Positions 17,648 through 25,929 are shown, numbered from the stretch's first letter. The stretch: DNA of 62,415 nt from JAFNAG01 sp050011535 (GCA_050011535.1 JBEKIX010000018.1:1-62415); one strand, 5' to 3'. Program-made: numbers and translations. Notes: generated by a model from the sequence alone, not told the origin.

Positions 17648-19510
17648 CTAACGTGCGCCAATCGCCTCCGCTACTTCCAGCGCGGCCTGATAACGTCCGA
17701 ACGGGGCGCTCAACTGCACTCCGTTAACCATCGGGCGCACACGCTCAACCATTTCGCGCGCAATCGCAAGCCCTTCTCTGCCGGCGCTTTCAGCCGTTTG
17801 AGCGCTGCGCATACGCCCCATAAGATCTTCCGGAACGGGTACGCGAAGCTCGTTTACCATGAATTCCGCATTGCGGTAGCTCGTGAGCGGCCAGATGCCT
17901 GCGATCACCGGGATGCGGACATGCTCGATGCGCCTGAGGAAGCGCTCGAGCAGTTCGATGTCAAACACGGGCTGTGTCACGACATATTCAGCTCCCCCCT
18001 GGACCTTCCACTCGAAGCGTCGCACCTCCTCGTCGAGATTCAGCGCGCCGGGATTGGCACCCACGCCGACGAGGAACGCTGTTTGCGAGCCGATCGGGTT
18101 GCCGCCAATATCGAGCCCGCGATTCAGGCCGCTTGCGATGTTCACCAGCCCGATCGAGTCGACGTCGAAGACTGCCGTGGCGCCCGGGTAGCTGCCCATG
18201 CGAGGTGGATCGCCCGTGATGCATATGAGGTTGCGGATCCCGACAGCATGCGCGCCTAAGAGTTCCGATTGTATGCCGAGGATATTGCGATCCCGGCAAC
18301 AGAAGTGAAGCACGGCCTCGATGCCGGCCTGTTGCTGGATCAGCTGGCACGTCACCTGAGCGCTCATGCGCGCGCTGGCGCGAGGTCCGTCTGGCACGTT
18401 GATACAGTCGATGCCGTGCTCCGCGCAAGCCTTCGAAGCCGCTATTTCCGCAGCGTAGGCGACACCGCGCGGCGGGAGAATCTCAACAAAAGCGACAAAT
18501 CGCCCGGCGGCGAGCATGGCACCCAGCCTAGATTTGAGTGCCATGGATGTTGGCGCCAACGCCTTAGATTTAGCTGCAGGCTCCTCCACGCTTACTGTCT
18601 GATGCTGTTTCGCCGGCTGCAGCGACCGGGCCTCGGCGCGCACCAGCTTGATGTGGTCCGGGGTGATCCCGCAGCAACCGCCTACGATACGTACTCCCGC
18701 CCAAAACATGCGACGCGCATACTGTGCCATGTACTCGGGCGAGCACAGATATAATTTGCGCCCGTCGACCAGCGCCGGGTGCCCCGCATTCGGCATGGCA
18801 CTGACGAGCTTCTTGGAGTACTGCATCATCTTCTCGACGGTTTCAAACGTCACTTTTGGTCCCGCCGAGCAGTTGCAGCCGATGACATCGGCTGGCCATG
18901 GATCCATCTGAAGCGTGAAAGTCCGGGTATCGGTACCGTCGCGGAGATTTCCGTAATCGTCGATCGTCACCTGCGCGACGATGACCAGATCCTCTCCGGC
19001 CGCTGAGCGCGCCGCAACGACTGCCTCGCGCAACTCATCCAGACTGGTAAAAGTCTCCAGAATCAGCAGGTCCGCCCCCGCCGACACGAGAGCGTCAGCC
19101 TGTTCGGCGAAAACCGCGCGCGCCTCCGCGAAGGAGGTAGGCCCGAGCGGCTCAACATGCGCGCCTAGCGGGCCGATCGACCCGGCTACAAAGGCGTTGT
19201 CTCCGGCGGCTTCGCGGGCAATGCGCACCCCGGCCTGATTGATGGGTCGCAGCTTCTCGGCAATTCCGAATCCCACGAGGCGCATCCGGTTGGCGCCGAA
19301 GGTATTGGTCTCCACAATCTCCGCTCCCGCTCGCACGTACTCGAGATGCACAGCCTTGACGAGGTCAGGGGACGAAAGATTCAGCTCGTCATAGCAGCGG
19401 TTGATGAAGACACCTTTCGAATACAACATGGTTCCCATGGCGCCGTCGGCGACCATCGCTCTGGATTCAAGTTGTGTTCGGAATTCCTTCGCCCTGGACT
19501 CACTTACCAT
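17648..19510 (-). CDS. Bifunctional homocysteine S-methyltransferase / methylenetetrahydrofolate reductase
   Basis: A 620-residue two-domain protein of the B. subtilis YitJ type. Residues 1-300 are a zinc-dependent homocysteine methyltransferase: DGAMGTMLYSKG at the start, and zinc-ligand cysteines in GCNCSAGP (212-214) and VGGCCGITPDH (279-280). Residues about 330-620 are a MetF-like TIM barrel (FVEILPPRG, CRDRNILGIQSELLGAHAVG, CITGDPPRMGSYPGATAVFD). Together they would supply methyl-THF and transfer the methyl group to homocysteine, though the folate methyltransfer step often needs other enzymes. The gene points away from the metYXW operon, making this a methionine locus. Confidence 0.93.
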   Translation of the reverse strand: MVSESRAKEFRTQLESRAMVADGAMGTMLYSKGVFINRCYDELNLSSPDLVKAVHLEYVRAGAEIVETNTFGANRMRLVGFGIAEKLRPINQAGVRIAREAAGDNAFVAGSIGPLGAHVEPLGPTSFAEARAVFAEQADALVSAGADLLILETFTSLDELREAVVAARSAAGEDLVIVAQVTIDDYGNLRDGTDTRTFTLQMDPWPADVIGCNCSAGPKVTFETVEKMMQYSKKLVSAMPNAGHPALVDGRKLYLCSPEYMAQYARRMFWAGVRIVGGCCGITPDHIKLVRAEARSLQPAKQHQTVSVEEPAAKSKALAPTSMALKSRLGAMLAAGRFVAFVEILPPRGVAYAAEIAASKACAEHGIDCINVPDGPRASARMSAQVTCQLIQQQAGIEAVLHFCCRDRNILGIQSELLGAHAVGIRNLICITGDPPRMGSYPGATAVFDVDSIGLVNIASGLNRGLDIGGNPIGSQTAFLVGVGANPGALNLDEEVRRFEWKVQGGAEYVVTQPVFDIELLERFLRRIEHVRIPVIAGIWPLTSYRNAEFMVNELRVPVPEDLMGRMRSAQTAESAGREGLAIAREMVERVRPMVNGVQLSAPFGRYQAALEVAEAIGAR

Positions 19511-20001
19511 CGGATTCTTGTCCCATGCGTGAAAAATGCGGCCCCTACACCGAGCGCATTGTACCTTATCAGAAAAACAAATCCGAACTTAAATGCCGTG
19601 CCCGCCTGCGTGCATGCGCATCTGTGAATTTGAGCTGCAGACTTACTATGAGGAGGGGCAAAGCTACAGCCGACAGCATGAGCGACAAATGCGCTAACCT
19701 TCGATCGCTACCACACTTGGACTTGGACCTAGACTTAGTCTTGGACGTAGACTTGGATGATCATGCCCGACCTGAACTTTCGTTAGGATGCTCTCTAGGA
19801 TGGACAAGGACAAACGCGTCGAAGTCCAAGTCGAAGTCCAAGTCCAGGTCCACGAGGAGGCAGTGTTTTAAGTTGGCGCTTTTGGCTGTAGTAGCTGCTG
19901 GACACCTTTGGTTTCAAAACACCAACTACTTCGAGTCTGCCAGCATTTCGGGATTTGTAGTCGGTTGCAGTGTCTGAGTCGCAGGATTCTGAGCGTTGCT
20001 C
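19511..20001. other. Gene-free stretch between the two methionine transcription units
   Basis: No credible gene. The part next to 19510 should hold the methyltransferase promoter; a TACAAT -10-like hexamer occurs on the minus strand around 19552-19557 with no good -35. The middle holds an inverted array of GGACTT-like hexamers (entered separately). A further 7-base inverted pair, GTGTTTT / AAAACAC, lies at about 19863-19922. Confidence 0.6.
19712..19868. repeat. Inverted array of degenerate GGACTT hexamers
   Basis: The left block (19712-19758) is a run of hexamers of the type GGACTT, GGACCT, AGACTT, GGACGT. The right block (19818-19860) is the reverse-strand version, with AAGTCC and AAGTCG units. 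Matching the left block to the reverse complement of the right gives an imperfect long stem, with ACACT/AGTGT at its outer ends, enclosing about 60 bases. It is non-coding and probably a palindromic intergenic repeat family. Confidence 0.7.
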
Positions 20002-20031
20002 TTGACATAGCGGGTGCGCGCAAGGTATCTA
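20002..20031 (+). promoter_or_regulatory. Promoter of the metYXW leader
   Basis: A perfect TTGACA (20002-20007), then 18 bases, then TATCTA (20026-20031, followed by AT). Transcription would start near 20038, about 15 bases before the leader ORF. Confidence 0.7.
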
Positions 20032-20052
20032 ATCTCGATTGCGGGTGTATCG

Positions 20053-20148
20053 ATGACGAAGAGCTATCCAACCAGAGACGTTCATTACATGCGCAGCATG
20101 GCCATGCCCATGCGAGGCCCCTCTGGTTTGGGAGGTACGCTCAGGTAG
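20053..20148 (+). CDS. Met-rich leader peptide of the metYXW attenuator (31 aa)
   Basis: A 31-codon ORF from ATG 20053 to TAG 20146-20148, reading MTKSYPTRDVHYMRSMAMPM followed by RGPSGLGGTLR. ATG codons fall at positions 1, 13, 16, 18 and 20, so four of eight consecutive codons (13-20) are methionine. An internal in-frame ATG at 20089 could also be used. A weak GCGGGTG ribosome site precedes it. It lies between a strong promoter and an intrinsic terminator ahead of metY, with the Met cluster placed between RNA segments 1 and 2 of a four-segment attenuator. Its likely function is to be translated, not to make a useful peptide: ribosomes should stall at the Met codons when charged methionyl-tRNA is scarce. 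Confidence 0.82.
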   Translation: MTKSYPTRDVHYMRSMAMPMRGPSGLGGTLR

Positions 20149-20216
20149 CCATCGATCGCAGGTTCTGAGCCGCCATAACCCACTACCAGAGAGGGCTGCT
20201 GGTACGTGGGTTTTTT
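20066..20216 (+). promoter_or_regulatory. Methionine-responsive transcription attenuator (mutually exclusive hairpins)
   Basis: Four segments are visible. Segment 1 (20068-20077, CCAACCAGAG) pairs with segment 2 (20121-20131, CTCTGGTTTGG) with one bulge. Segment 3 (20185-20196, ACCAGAGAGGGC) pairs with 20117-20127 (GCCCCTCTGGT) over 11 base pairs with one bulged A: the antiterminator. Segment 3 is also the 5' arm of the terminator with segment 4. Thus 1:2 allows terminator 3:4, while 2:3 prevents it. A ribosome stalled on Met codons 13-20 (20089-20112) would block segment 1 and favour 2:3; one that reaches the stop codon at 20146 masks segment 2 and allows termination. An extra stem, GCTCAG (20139-20144) with CTGAGC (20165-20170), lies between. 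Confidence 0.8.
20177..20216 (+). terminator. Intrinsic terminator of the metYXW attenuator
   Basis: AACCCACTACCAG (20177-20189) pairs with 20199-20212 over 13 base pairs with one bulged C at 20205 and a 9-base loop, followed by a run of six T (20211-20216). It ends 44 bases before the metY start and is therefore conditional, not the end of an upstream gene. Confidence 0.88.
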
Positions 20217-20260
20217 GTTTTATACGACATGTCCGGCATGGACTTTGAGACAAGGAAACG

Positions 20261-21568
20261 ATGATGTCAACAAGGCGACTGGAAACTATAGCATTGCACG
20301 CCGGCCAGGAAGTCCCCGATCCTGCCACCGGTTCCCGGGCGGTTCCCATATATCAGACTTCGTCTTACGTGTTTCGGGACTCGGAGCACGCGGCAAACCT
20401 TTTCGCGCTCAAAGAGAGTGGCAACATCTACACGCGGATCATGAATCCCACAACGGACGCGTTCGAAAGACGGATGGCCGCCCTTGAAGGGGGCACAGGC
20501 GCGCTGGCTGTGGCTTCGGGGCAGGCGGCCAGCACCTATGCGCTGCTGGCGATCACAAGGCTTGGCGATGAAATTGTTGCAGCCAATAACCTTTACGGTG
20601 GAACCTATCAACTATTACATTACACTTTTCCGAAGCTCGGAAGAGACGCAAGATTTGTTGATTCCACTGATCCCGGCGCGTTCAGAAAAGCCATCACGAG
20701 CCGGACCCGTGCCATCTATGCCGAGACGATAGGGAACCCCAAGCTCGATGTGCCGGATTTTGACGCACTGGGCAGAATTGCTCATGATGCGGGCGTTCCC
20801 CTCGTCGTCGACAACACGGTCGGAATCGGTCTCGTCAGACCCATCGAACACGGAGCGGACATCACGGTTCTTTCGGCCACCAAGTATATCGGCGGACACG
20901 GCACATCGATCGGCGGAGTGATCGTGGACTCGGGCAAGTTCGGCTGGGGTAACGGCAAATTCCCGGAATTTACAGAGCCCGACCCCAGCTATCACGGACT
21001 GATATTGTGGAATGCGTTCCGTGATGTGCCTGGCGTCGGCAATGTTGCCTTGGCCGCCAAGACCAGGCTGCATCTTCTCCGCGACCTCGGCGCGGCGCTC
21101 AGCCCTTTTAATTCATTTCTGTTTCTTCAGGGATTGGAAACGCTTCCCCTGCGCATGAGGAAACATTCGGAAAATGCTTTCGAAGTCGCGCGCTTTTTGA
21201 GAGCGCACCCGCTTGTCAGCTGGGTGAACTATCCGGGGCTGGGGGAACATCCCAGTCACAAGACCGCGGCGAAGTATTTGAATGGGGGATTCGGCGGTTT
21301 GGTTGGATTCGGAATCAAGGGCGGATTGGCGGCCGGAAGCAAGTTCATCGATTCGGTGAGTCTCTTGTCTCACCTGGCAAACATTGGAGATGCCAAGAGT
21401 CTGGTGATCCATCCCGCCTCGACCACGCATCAGCAGTTGACCCGCGAGGAACAGTTGGCCACTGGTGTGACAGAAGACTACGTCCGTCTAAGCATCGGCC
21501 TGGAGAATGTTGAGGACATCAAAGAAGATCTGGATCAAGCGCTGAAGAAGGCCACTGTGCATAATTGA
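20261..21568 (+). CDS. metY: O-acetylhomocysteine sulfhydrylase (aminocarboxypropyltransferase)
   Basis: A 435-residue PLP enzyme of the Cys/Met metabolism family that makes homocysteine from O-acetylhomocysteine and sulfide. Family markers run in order: LETIALHAGQEVPDPATGSR, VPIYQTSSYVF, YTRIMNPTTDAFERRMAALE, ASGQAASTYALL, GNPKLDVPDFDALG, and the PLP lysine in SATKYIGGHGTSIGG (Lys 208). The length fits MetY (about 430) and not the shorter MetB/MetC. A strong AAGGAAAC ribosome site precedes ATG 20261. It is the first structural gene behind the Met attenuator and metX follows 46 bases later. Confidence 0.95.
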   Translation: MMSTRRLETIALHAGQEVPDPATGSRAVPIYQTSSYVFRDSEHAANLFALKESGNIYTRIMNPTTDAFERRMAALEGGTGALAVASGQAASTYALLAITRLGDEIVAANNLYGGTYQLLHYTFPKLGRDARFVDSTDPGAFRKAITSRTRAIYAETIGNPKLDVPDFDALGRIAHDAGVPLVVDNTVGIGLVRPIEHGADITVLSATKYIGGHGTSIGGVIVDSGKFGWGNGKFPEFTEPDPSYHGLILWNAFRDVPGVGNVALAAKTRLHLLRDLGAALSPFNSFLFLQGLETLPLRMRKHSENAFEVARFLRAHPLVSWVNYPGLGEHPSHKTAAKYLNGGFGGLVGFGIKGGLAAGSKFIDSVSLLSHLANIGDAKSLVIHPASTTHQQLTREEQLATGVTEDYVRLSIGLENVEDIKEDLDQALKKATVHN

Positions 21569-21614
21569 AGAAGCGCCTCCGGCGCCGCAGGAAAGGGCAG
21601 GAAAGGGTTTGACA

Positions 21615-22772
21615 ATGTCGATTTCGAACGCGGAATTAAGGTCGGATCAAAGTGTGGGGATTGTAGAGACCCAGTACTATCGGTTCGCCGATCCGCCCCA
21701 GAGGTTTGTTCTGGAAAGCGGGGAGGAACTCGGGCCGATCACGGTCGCCTATGAAACCTATGGCGTACTGAACGAGCACAATTCGAATGCCGTTCTGATC
21801 CTCCACGCGCTCACAGGGGACGCGCATGCTGCCGGGCGCCATGCAGGCGAAACGCGGCCGGGATGGTGGGAGGAAATGATCGGGCCCGGGAAAGCGTTCG
21901 ACACCGACAAGTACTATGTCATCTGCTCCAATGTGCTCGGCGGCTGCAAAGGAACAACGGGACCCGCCTCAATAAATCCAGAGACGGGTAAGAGGTACGA
22001 CCTTGATTTTCCCGTCATCACCATTTCCGATCTGGTGAAGGTGCAGTGCCGTCTGATTGATGCCCTGGGGATTGACCGGCTGCTGGCGGTGGCCGGGGGC
22101 TCGATGGGAGGCATGCAGGGGCTCGAGTGGCTGACGGCTCACAGAGAGCGGTTGCACAGTGCCATCATCATCGCGTCCGCGGCCCGGCACTCCCCGCAGC
22201 AGATCGCCTTTAATGAGGTCGGCCGGCAGGCAATCATGGCCGACCCGGCCTGGCGGGACGGGCGTTACGACGGTAATCCGCCTGCGAAGGGCCTGGCCGT
22301 GGCACGCATGATTGGTCACATTACTTACATGAGCGAAGGTTCCATGGCGGAAAAGTTCGGCCGCCGCCTCAGCGATGAGCTACCGAGCCACCGTTTCAGC
22401 AACGGATTCGAGGTGGAAGAATACTTGCGTTACAACGGCCACCGTTTCGTCGAGCGCTTTGATGCCAATTCCTACCTCTACATAACCAAGGCGATGGACA
22501 CCTTTGACATCTCGCGCGGCCGTGCACTCCATCATGCGCTGGCTCGTGTGAAAGCCAAGGTCATGCTCGTCGCGTTCAAGTCGGACTGGCTGTATCCTGT
22601 GGCGCAGTCACGCGAGATTGCCCGCGCCTGCAAGCTTGCCGATGTCGACACGACCTATTGTGAAATCGACTCGACTTACGGGCACGACGCTTTTCTTCTC
22701 GAGGTGGAAGAGGAATCCCATCTCGTCAAGCACTTCCTGATCAAGGTTTCCCAGCAACTGGAGCGGGTCTGA
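21615..22772 (+). CDS. metX: Homoserine O-acetyltransferase
   Basis: A 385-residue alpha/beta-hydrolase that acetylates homoserine with acetyl-CoA, giving the substrate of MetY. ATG 21615 has a GGAAAGGG ribosome site and is preferred over TTG 21609. The nucleophile elbow is GGSMGGMQGLEW (Ser 163), and the catalytic His is in DSTYGHDAFL (His 357). The oxyanion and lid regions LILHALTGDAHAAG, GPGKAFDTDKYYVI and NVLGGCKGTTGP are all present. Length and motifs are standard for MetX; whether the acyl donor is acetyl- or succinyl-CoA is not certain from sequence. metW follows directly. Confidence 0.95.
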   Translation: MSISNAELRSDQSVGIVETQYYRFADPPQRFVLESGEELGPITVAYETYGVLNEHNSNAVLILHALTGDAHAAGRHAGETRPGWWEEMIGPGKAFDTDKYYVICSNVLGGCKGTTGPASINPETGKRYDLDFPVITISDLVKVQCRLIDALGIDRLLAVAGGSMGGMQGLEWLTAHRERLHSAIIIASAARHSPQQIAFNEVGRQAIMADPAWRDGRYDGNPPAKGLAVARMIGHITYMSEGSMAEKFGRRLSDELPSHRFSNGFEVEEYLRYNGHRFVERFDANSYLYITKAMDTFDISRGRALHHALARVKAKVMLVAFKSDWLYPVAQSREIARACKLADVDTTYCEIDSTYGHDAFLLEVEEESHLVKHFLIKVSQQLERV

Positions 22773-22773
22773 G

Positions 22774-23385
22774 GTGAGCGGGGTGGATTCCGGAGCCGTT
22801 CGTTCCGATCACAGGACAATTCTTGGATGGATCCGGTCGGGCACATCAGTTCTCGACCTCGGATGCGGCAACGGCGTGCTCCTGGAGCTCCTCGCGCGCG
22901 AAAAGAGCGCCCGGGTGCAGGGAATCGAGGTCGATGAGCAGGCGATTTACGACTGCGTCGCCAAGGGATTGAGCGTATTTCACGAGGACATCGACGGCGG
23001 ACTGACCGCCTATGCGGACGCGTCTTTCGATTACGTAATCCTGAACCAAAGCCTGCAGCAGGTCCGCAGGCTCGACGATGTCATGCGGGAGGCGCTGCGC
23101 GTCGGCAAGCGGGTAGTCGTCGGCTTTCCCAATTTTGCCCAGTACCGGAGCCGGTTTCAGATTTTCTTTCGAGGGAAGACGCCGGTAACCACCTCGCTCC
23201 CCTTTGCCTGGCACGACACCCCCAACTTGCATTTTCTGACGATCTCGGATTTCGCGCTCTATTGCCGCGAAAAAAACATCTGCATTCATCAGGTCAGTTT
23301 TCTCGGCCGGAAACGCAGCGTCAGATTTTTCCCGAACTTTTTTGCACACGTCGCGATCTTCTTGATTTCATCCGGCAGAGCGTGA
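22774..23385 (+). CDS. metW: MetW methyltransferase-like protein
   Basis: A 203-residue class I SAM-methyltransferase-fold protein, starting at GTG 22774, one base after the metX stop codon. SAM-binding motif I is VLDLGCGNGVLLELL; further MetW signatures are RVQGIEVDEQAIYDCVAKGL, DEDIDGGL-like HEDIDGGL, FDYVILNQSLQQV, GFPNFAQYRSRFQIFFRGKTP and PFAWHDTPNLHFLT. MetW is found next to metX in many bacteria and is needed for, or stimulates, homoserine acylation. The close spacing indicates translational coupling with metX. It is the last gene of the operon. Confidence 0.94.
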   Translation: MSGVDSGAVRSDHRTILGWIRSGTSVLDLGCGNGVLLELLAREKSARVQGIEVDEQAIYDCVAKGLSVFHEDIDGGLTAYADASFDYVILNQSLQQVRRLDDVMREALRVGKRVVVGFPNFAQYRSRFQIFFRGKTPVTTSLPFAWHDTPNLHFLTISDFALYCREKNICIHQVSFLGRKRSVRFFPNFFAHVAIFLISSGRA

Positions 23386-23410
23386 TCGGAGCTTGAGGCT
23401 TTAGCCGGTC

Positions 23411-23869
23411 CTACTTGAGACCCTCAGGGTCGATTCCGAAGTATCGAGACCATTCCTGGAGGTCAATGTTATCCGGCTTGGCATCGGGGTCACCACGTGC
23501 GTGAGAGCTGGCGGCCATCCTGTCGGTAAACTGGCCCCAATTCATGGTCTTGAGGCCGGCAGAGCGGCACCGCGCAGAAAGCCCGCGATCGTTGGTCACG
23601 ACTGTGATTTCAGCGGGCGCGGGCGCGCCCTCCGCCTGGCTGAGAATCGCGTCATCGGTGGAGAGCGGAGCGCTGTAGCGCACGCGGACGCCACGAGGCG
23701 GAACGAAGTGTTCGCTATTGTCTCCGTCGAAAAACACCAGAAACCACCCTCCACGCGAGGTCGCATGGCCGCTCAGCCAGGCGAGAAAGGATCTTCGCCT
23801 CATTGGATCTTGCTGTGTCGCGGTGGTGGATTGACCGATGATGTTGTTGCCGTCAAACCAATAGGGCAT
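23411..23869 (-). CDS. NYN-domain (YacP-like) nuclease
   Basis: A 152-residue protein starting MPYWFDGNNIIGQS at 23869, where the family domain begins; the frame extends further upstream without similarity. The NYN/PIN-like acidic residues are visible in WFDGNNIIG, FLVFFDGDN and VVTNDRGLSARCR. NYN proteins are metal-dependent RNases; YacP (Rae1) relatives cut mRNA at the ribosome. The C-terminal half, EWSRYFGIDPEGLK, fits a tethering segment. It is convergent with metW, with 25 bases between the stop codons. Confidence 0.8.
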   Translation of the reverse strand: MPYWFDGNNIIGQSTTATQQDPMRRRSFLAWLSGHATSRGGWFLVFFDGDNSEHFVPPRGVRVRYSAPLSTDDAILSQAEGAPAPAEITVVTNDRGLSARCRSAGLKTMNWGQFTDRMAASSHARGDPDAKPDNIDLQEWSRYFGIDPEGLK

Positions 23870-24036
23870 GGTGATGTCCTGTCTTGCCCATCTTCCCGGC
23901 GATTTTGTTCGCCAGGTTGCGAAAGCAGTGCCGGTATTCTCGCGACGCATCATGTTAGATCAGGACAGGTGCGAGTGGCAAGCGGCCATGGCGCCGACAA
24001 AGTCGCAGGACAAGCTGCGAGATTGGAGCGAAACTG

Positions 24037-24108
24037 GGGACAGTCACTTCTTTTTGCCGCAGCATCTCGGCAGGTTTGAGAAGGGAAAGCGAAAAGAGTG
24101 ACTGTCCC
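24037..24108. repeat. REP-like element with 12-bp inverted ends
   Basis: GGGACAGTCACT (24037-24048) and AGTGACTGTCCC (24097-24108) are perfect inverted 12-base arms around 48 bases. I recall similar GGGACAGTCAC ends from repeats associated with REP transposases (RAYT) in soil bacteria; no transposase is in this window. It lies just upstream of an M28 peptidase remnant. Confidence 0.7.
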
Positions 24109-24210
24109 TAATTTCGAACGATGGATTCCTGTGCTACCCTTGGACGCGCTTCGGATAATTGCATGATTCCGGCAATTCCGAGGATCAGTCCATAATTCAC
24201 GTAGAGGCAT

Positions 24211-24582
24211 GTGACGGGTTTCGATTATTCGGATTTGGGTGAGATCCTCTCCAAGGCGGGTAAATTCACGGGGGTTACTGTCTATAAGGATGAGCACAAC
24301 TCCGATCAGTTCTTTGGCGCAAGTGATAATGTGGCGCTGGCAGAGCGGGGAATTCCGGCCCACACTCTCTGCGTGGCATTCATGTTTGCGGATTATCATG
24401 GGGCTGGCGACACGTGGCAGAAAATCAACTACGAAAACATGGCGCTGACCGATCGAATGATCGCCACCGCGTTGTTGATTCTCGCGCAGAGCGACGAGGA
24501 GCCGCGCTGGAACGCCTTTTTGCCGCAGGCAAGCCGCTATCGCTCGGCATGGGAAAAAAGTCATGAGGCAGCGAAAAAATGA
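24211..24582 (+). pseudogene. M28-family peptidase, C-terminal remnant
   Basis: The frame carries the last 120 or so residues of an M28 (aminopeptidase Y-like) zinc peptidase: MTGFDYSDLGEILSKAGKF, then HNSDQFFGASDNVALAERGIP, which normally precedes the last zinc ligand, then YHGAGDTWQKINYENMALTD with the terminal His region. The earlier zinc-binding part (H..D..EE) is absent, and an in-frame stop lies just upstream of GTG 24211. The 5' side runs into a REP-like repeat, so an insertion or deletion probably removed the front of the gene. No ribosome site is seen, and a stable product is unlikely. Confidence 0.7.
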
Positions 24583-24952
24583 GCAGGCAGCAGTGCAGGG
24601 CAAACTGGAAGAGGCGCGGACAAAAAAATGACCGCTGTAACTCCGTTACTTTGACCCGACCCTTTCGAAATCCTCTCTCCCGTTGCCCGGGATCGAGTAT
24701 CGGCCAGAAGGAGCTACCCGTCACCTGGAATTTCTCCCGGCGACGCCCGCGTGACTATTTTTTTTACCACGCTGGCTCCGACCTTCTAGAACAACGAATA
24801 AACTTGTTAGGCTCGTCCGTCGCTCATCTGCCGGTGTTCAAAGTTCCGCGAATTACAGCGGCTGAAATGAACTATATGAGTGGCCTAAAACAATGTCAAT
24901 AGGCCTGGTAAAAAAACCTTGTAAGTGTTTGCGAATTAAAGAAATAAAGTTT
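24583..24952. other. Gene-free stretch upstream of prmA
   Basis: I find no gene here. It holds a short palindrome, GTAAC-TCC-GTTAC (about 24636-24648), a run of eight T near 24757, and a weak stem GGCCTA...TAGGCC around 24883-24906. The last 60 bases are AT-rich and lead into the prmA promoter. Confidence 0.5.
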
Positions 24953-24981
24953 TGACATTCTGAAGATATCCGACTTATTTT
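24953..24981 (+). promoter_or_regulatory. Probable promoter of prmA
   Basis: A perfect TTGACA (24953-24958), a 17-base spacer and TTATTT (24976-24981), with an AT-rich upstream stretch like an UP element. It implies a start of transcription near 24988, which is past the first ATG of prmA. Confidence 0.55.
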
Positions 24982-24984
24982 GCG

Positions 24985-25929
24985 ATGATTTTGAATCGAA
25001 GACCGCAACCACTGGATTCTCAGTTAGTACTGGGTGCATTATTTGAAGAAATGCAAATTCGTATGGGCTCGATAAACCCTGGATACATGGAAATTCGCAT
25101 CATTACTTCTGTCGACGCCGGCGAGCTGCTTGGCATGTTGGAGGAGACTGCGTGTCTCGGCGCCTGGGCGATAGAAGATGGCTTTTGTCTGTACTGGCCG
25201 GTGAAGGATTGGGATCATACGATTTTGCATATTCTGCGAGATGCATTGCAGCGTCTCGGCGCCGTCGTCGACGCGCGCACGCTGACGGTAGCGGAGCTTC
25301 AGGATCAGGACTGGAACGCGCGTTGGGCCGAATCAATACAGCCGATCATGCTGGGGCATCGTATCCTCATCCGGCAAACCTGGAACGCAGCGGCGATTCC
25401 TGAGGGCGGCTTTGAGCTGATCATCGATCCCAAACGGGCATTCGGCACCGGGTATCACGCAACGACGCAGCTGATGGCGGAGTGGCTCGAGGAAAAGGTA
25501 CGCGCCGGCGCGCGGGTACTCGATGTGGGAACGGGAAGCGGAATTCTGGCAATGGCGGCGTTACGCTTGGGCGCAACCTCGGCGCTCGCAATAGACCACG
25601 ATCCGGAAGCGATCGAGTGTGCCAGGGAATACACCGTCGTGAACGGCTTCGGCGAAGAGCTGGAATTGCGAGTCGCCGAATTAGCGGAACTGAACCGGGA
25701 AGAATTTGATCTGGTACTGGCGAATCTTGATCGCAATACTCTCGTAAAAAATCTTGATTGTTTCCACCGATTCGTGAAATCCGGAGGTTGCTTGTTGATC
25801 TCGGGCCTGCAAAGGGACGACGAAACCGAAATCTCTGAATCTCTGGAGGCCGCGGGTTGGATGGTGGTGGACAAGAGGTGGCGCGACGAGTGGCTGGCCC
25901 TAGAGTTGCGGGCCGCGACCGACTCTTGA
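24985..25929 (+). CDS. prmA: Ribosomal protein L11 methyltransferase
   Basis: PrmA trimethylates ribosomal protein L11 in the cytoplasm. The protein has an N-terminal substrate-binding domain (MEIRIITSVDAGELLGMLEE onward, with DWNARWAESIQPIMLG) and a class I SAM domain: the linker PKRAFGTGYHATTQLMAEWL, motif I VLDVGTGSGILAMAALRLGA, DHDPEAIECAREY and the family-typical DLVLANLDRNTL. The frame opens at ATG 24985 (314 aa), but the promoter just upstream would start the message at about 24988, and homology begins at Met 35; ATG 25087 (280 aa) is the more likely start. A tRNA-Asp follows on the other strand. Confidence 0.9.
   Translation: MILNRRPQPLDSQLVLGALFEEMQIRMGSINPGYMEIRIITSVDAGELLGMLEETACLGAWAIEDGFCLYWPVKDWDHTILHILRDALQRLGAVVDARTLTVAELQDQDWNARWAESIQPIMLGHRILIRQTWNAAAIPEGGFELIIDPKRAFGTGYHATTQLMAEWLEEKVRAGARVLDVGTGSGILAMAALRLGATSALAIDHDPEAIECAREYTVVNGFGEELELRVAELAELNREEFDLVLANLDRNTLVKNLDCFHRFVKSGGCLLISGLQRDDETEISESLEAAGWMVVDKRWRDEWLALELRAATDS

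Noticed and set aside
19908..20168. An 86-codon ORF over the metY leader in another frame.
   Set aside because: It crosses the promoter and has no ribosome site or recognisable domain.
20040..20216. A SAM, SAH or cobalamin riboswitch upstream of metY.
   Set aside because: I found none of their conserved core sequences. The Met-rich ORF with alternative hairpins explains the leader better.
24579..24902. A 107-codon ORF between the M28 remnant and prmA.
   Set aside because: Biased composition, no domain, and it spans poly-T and palindromic sequence.
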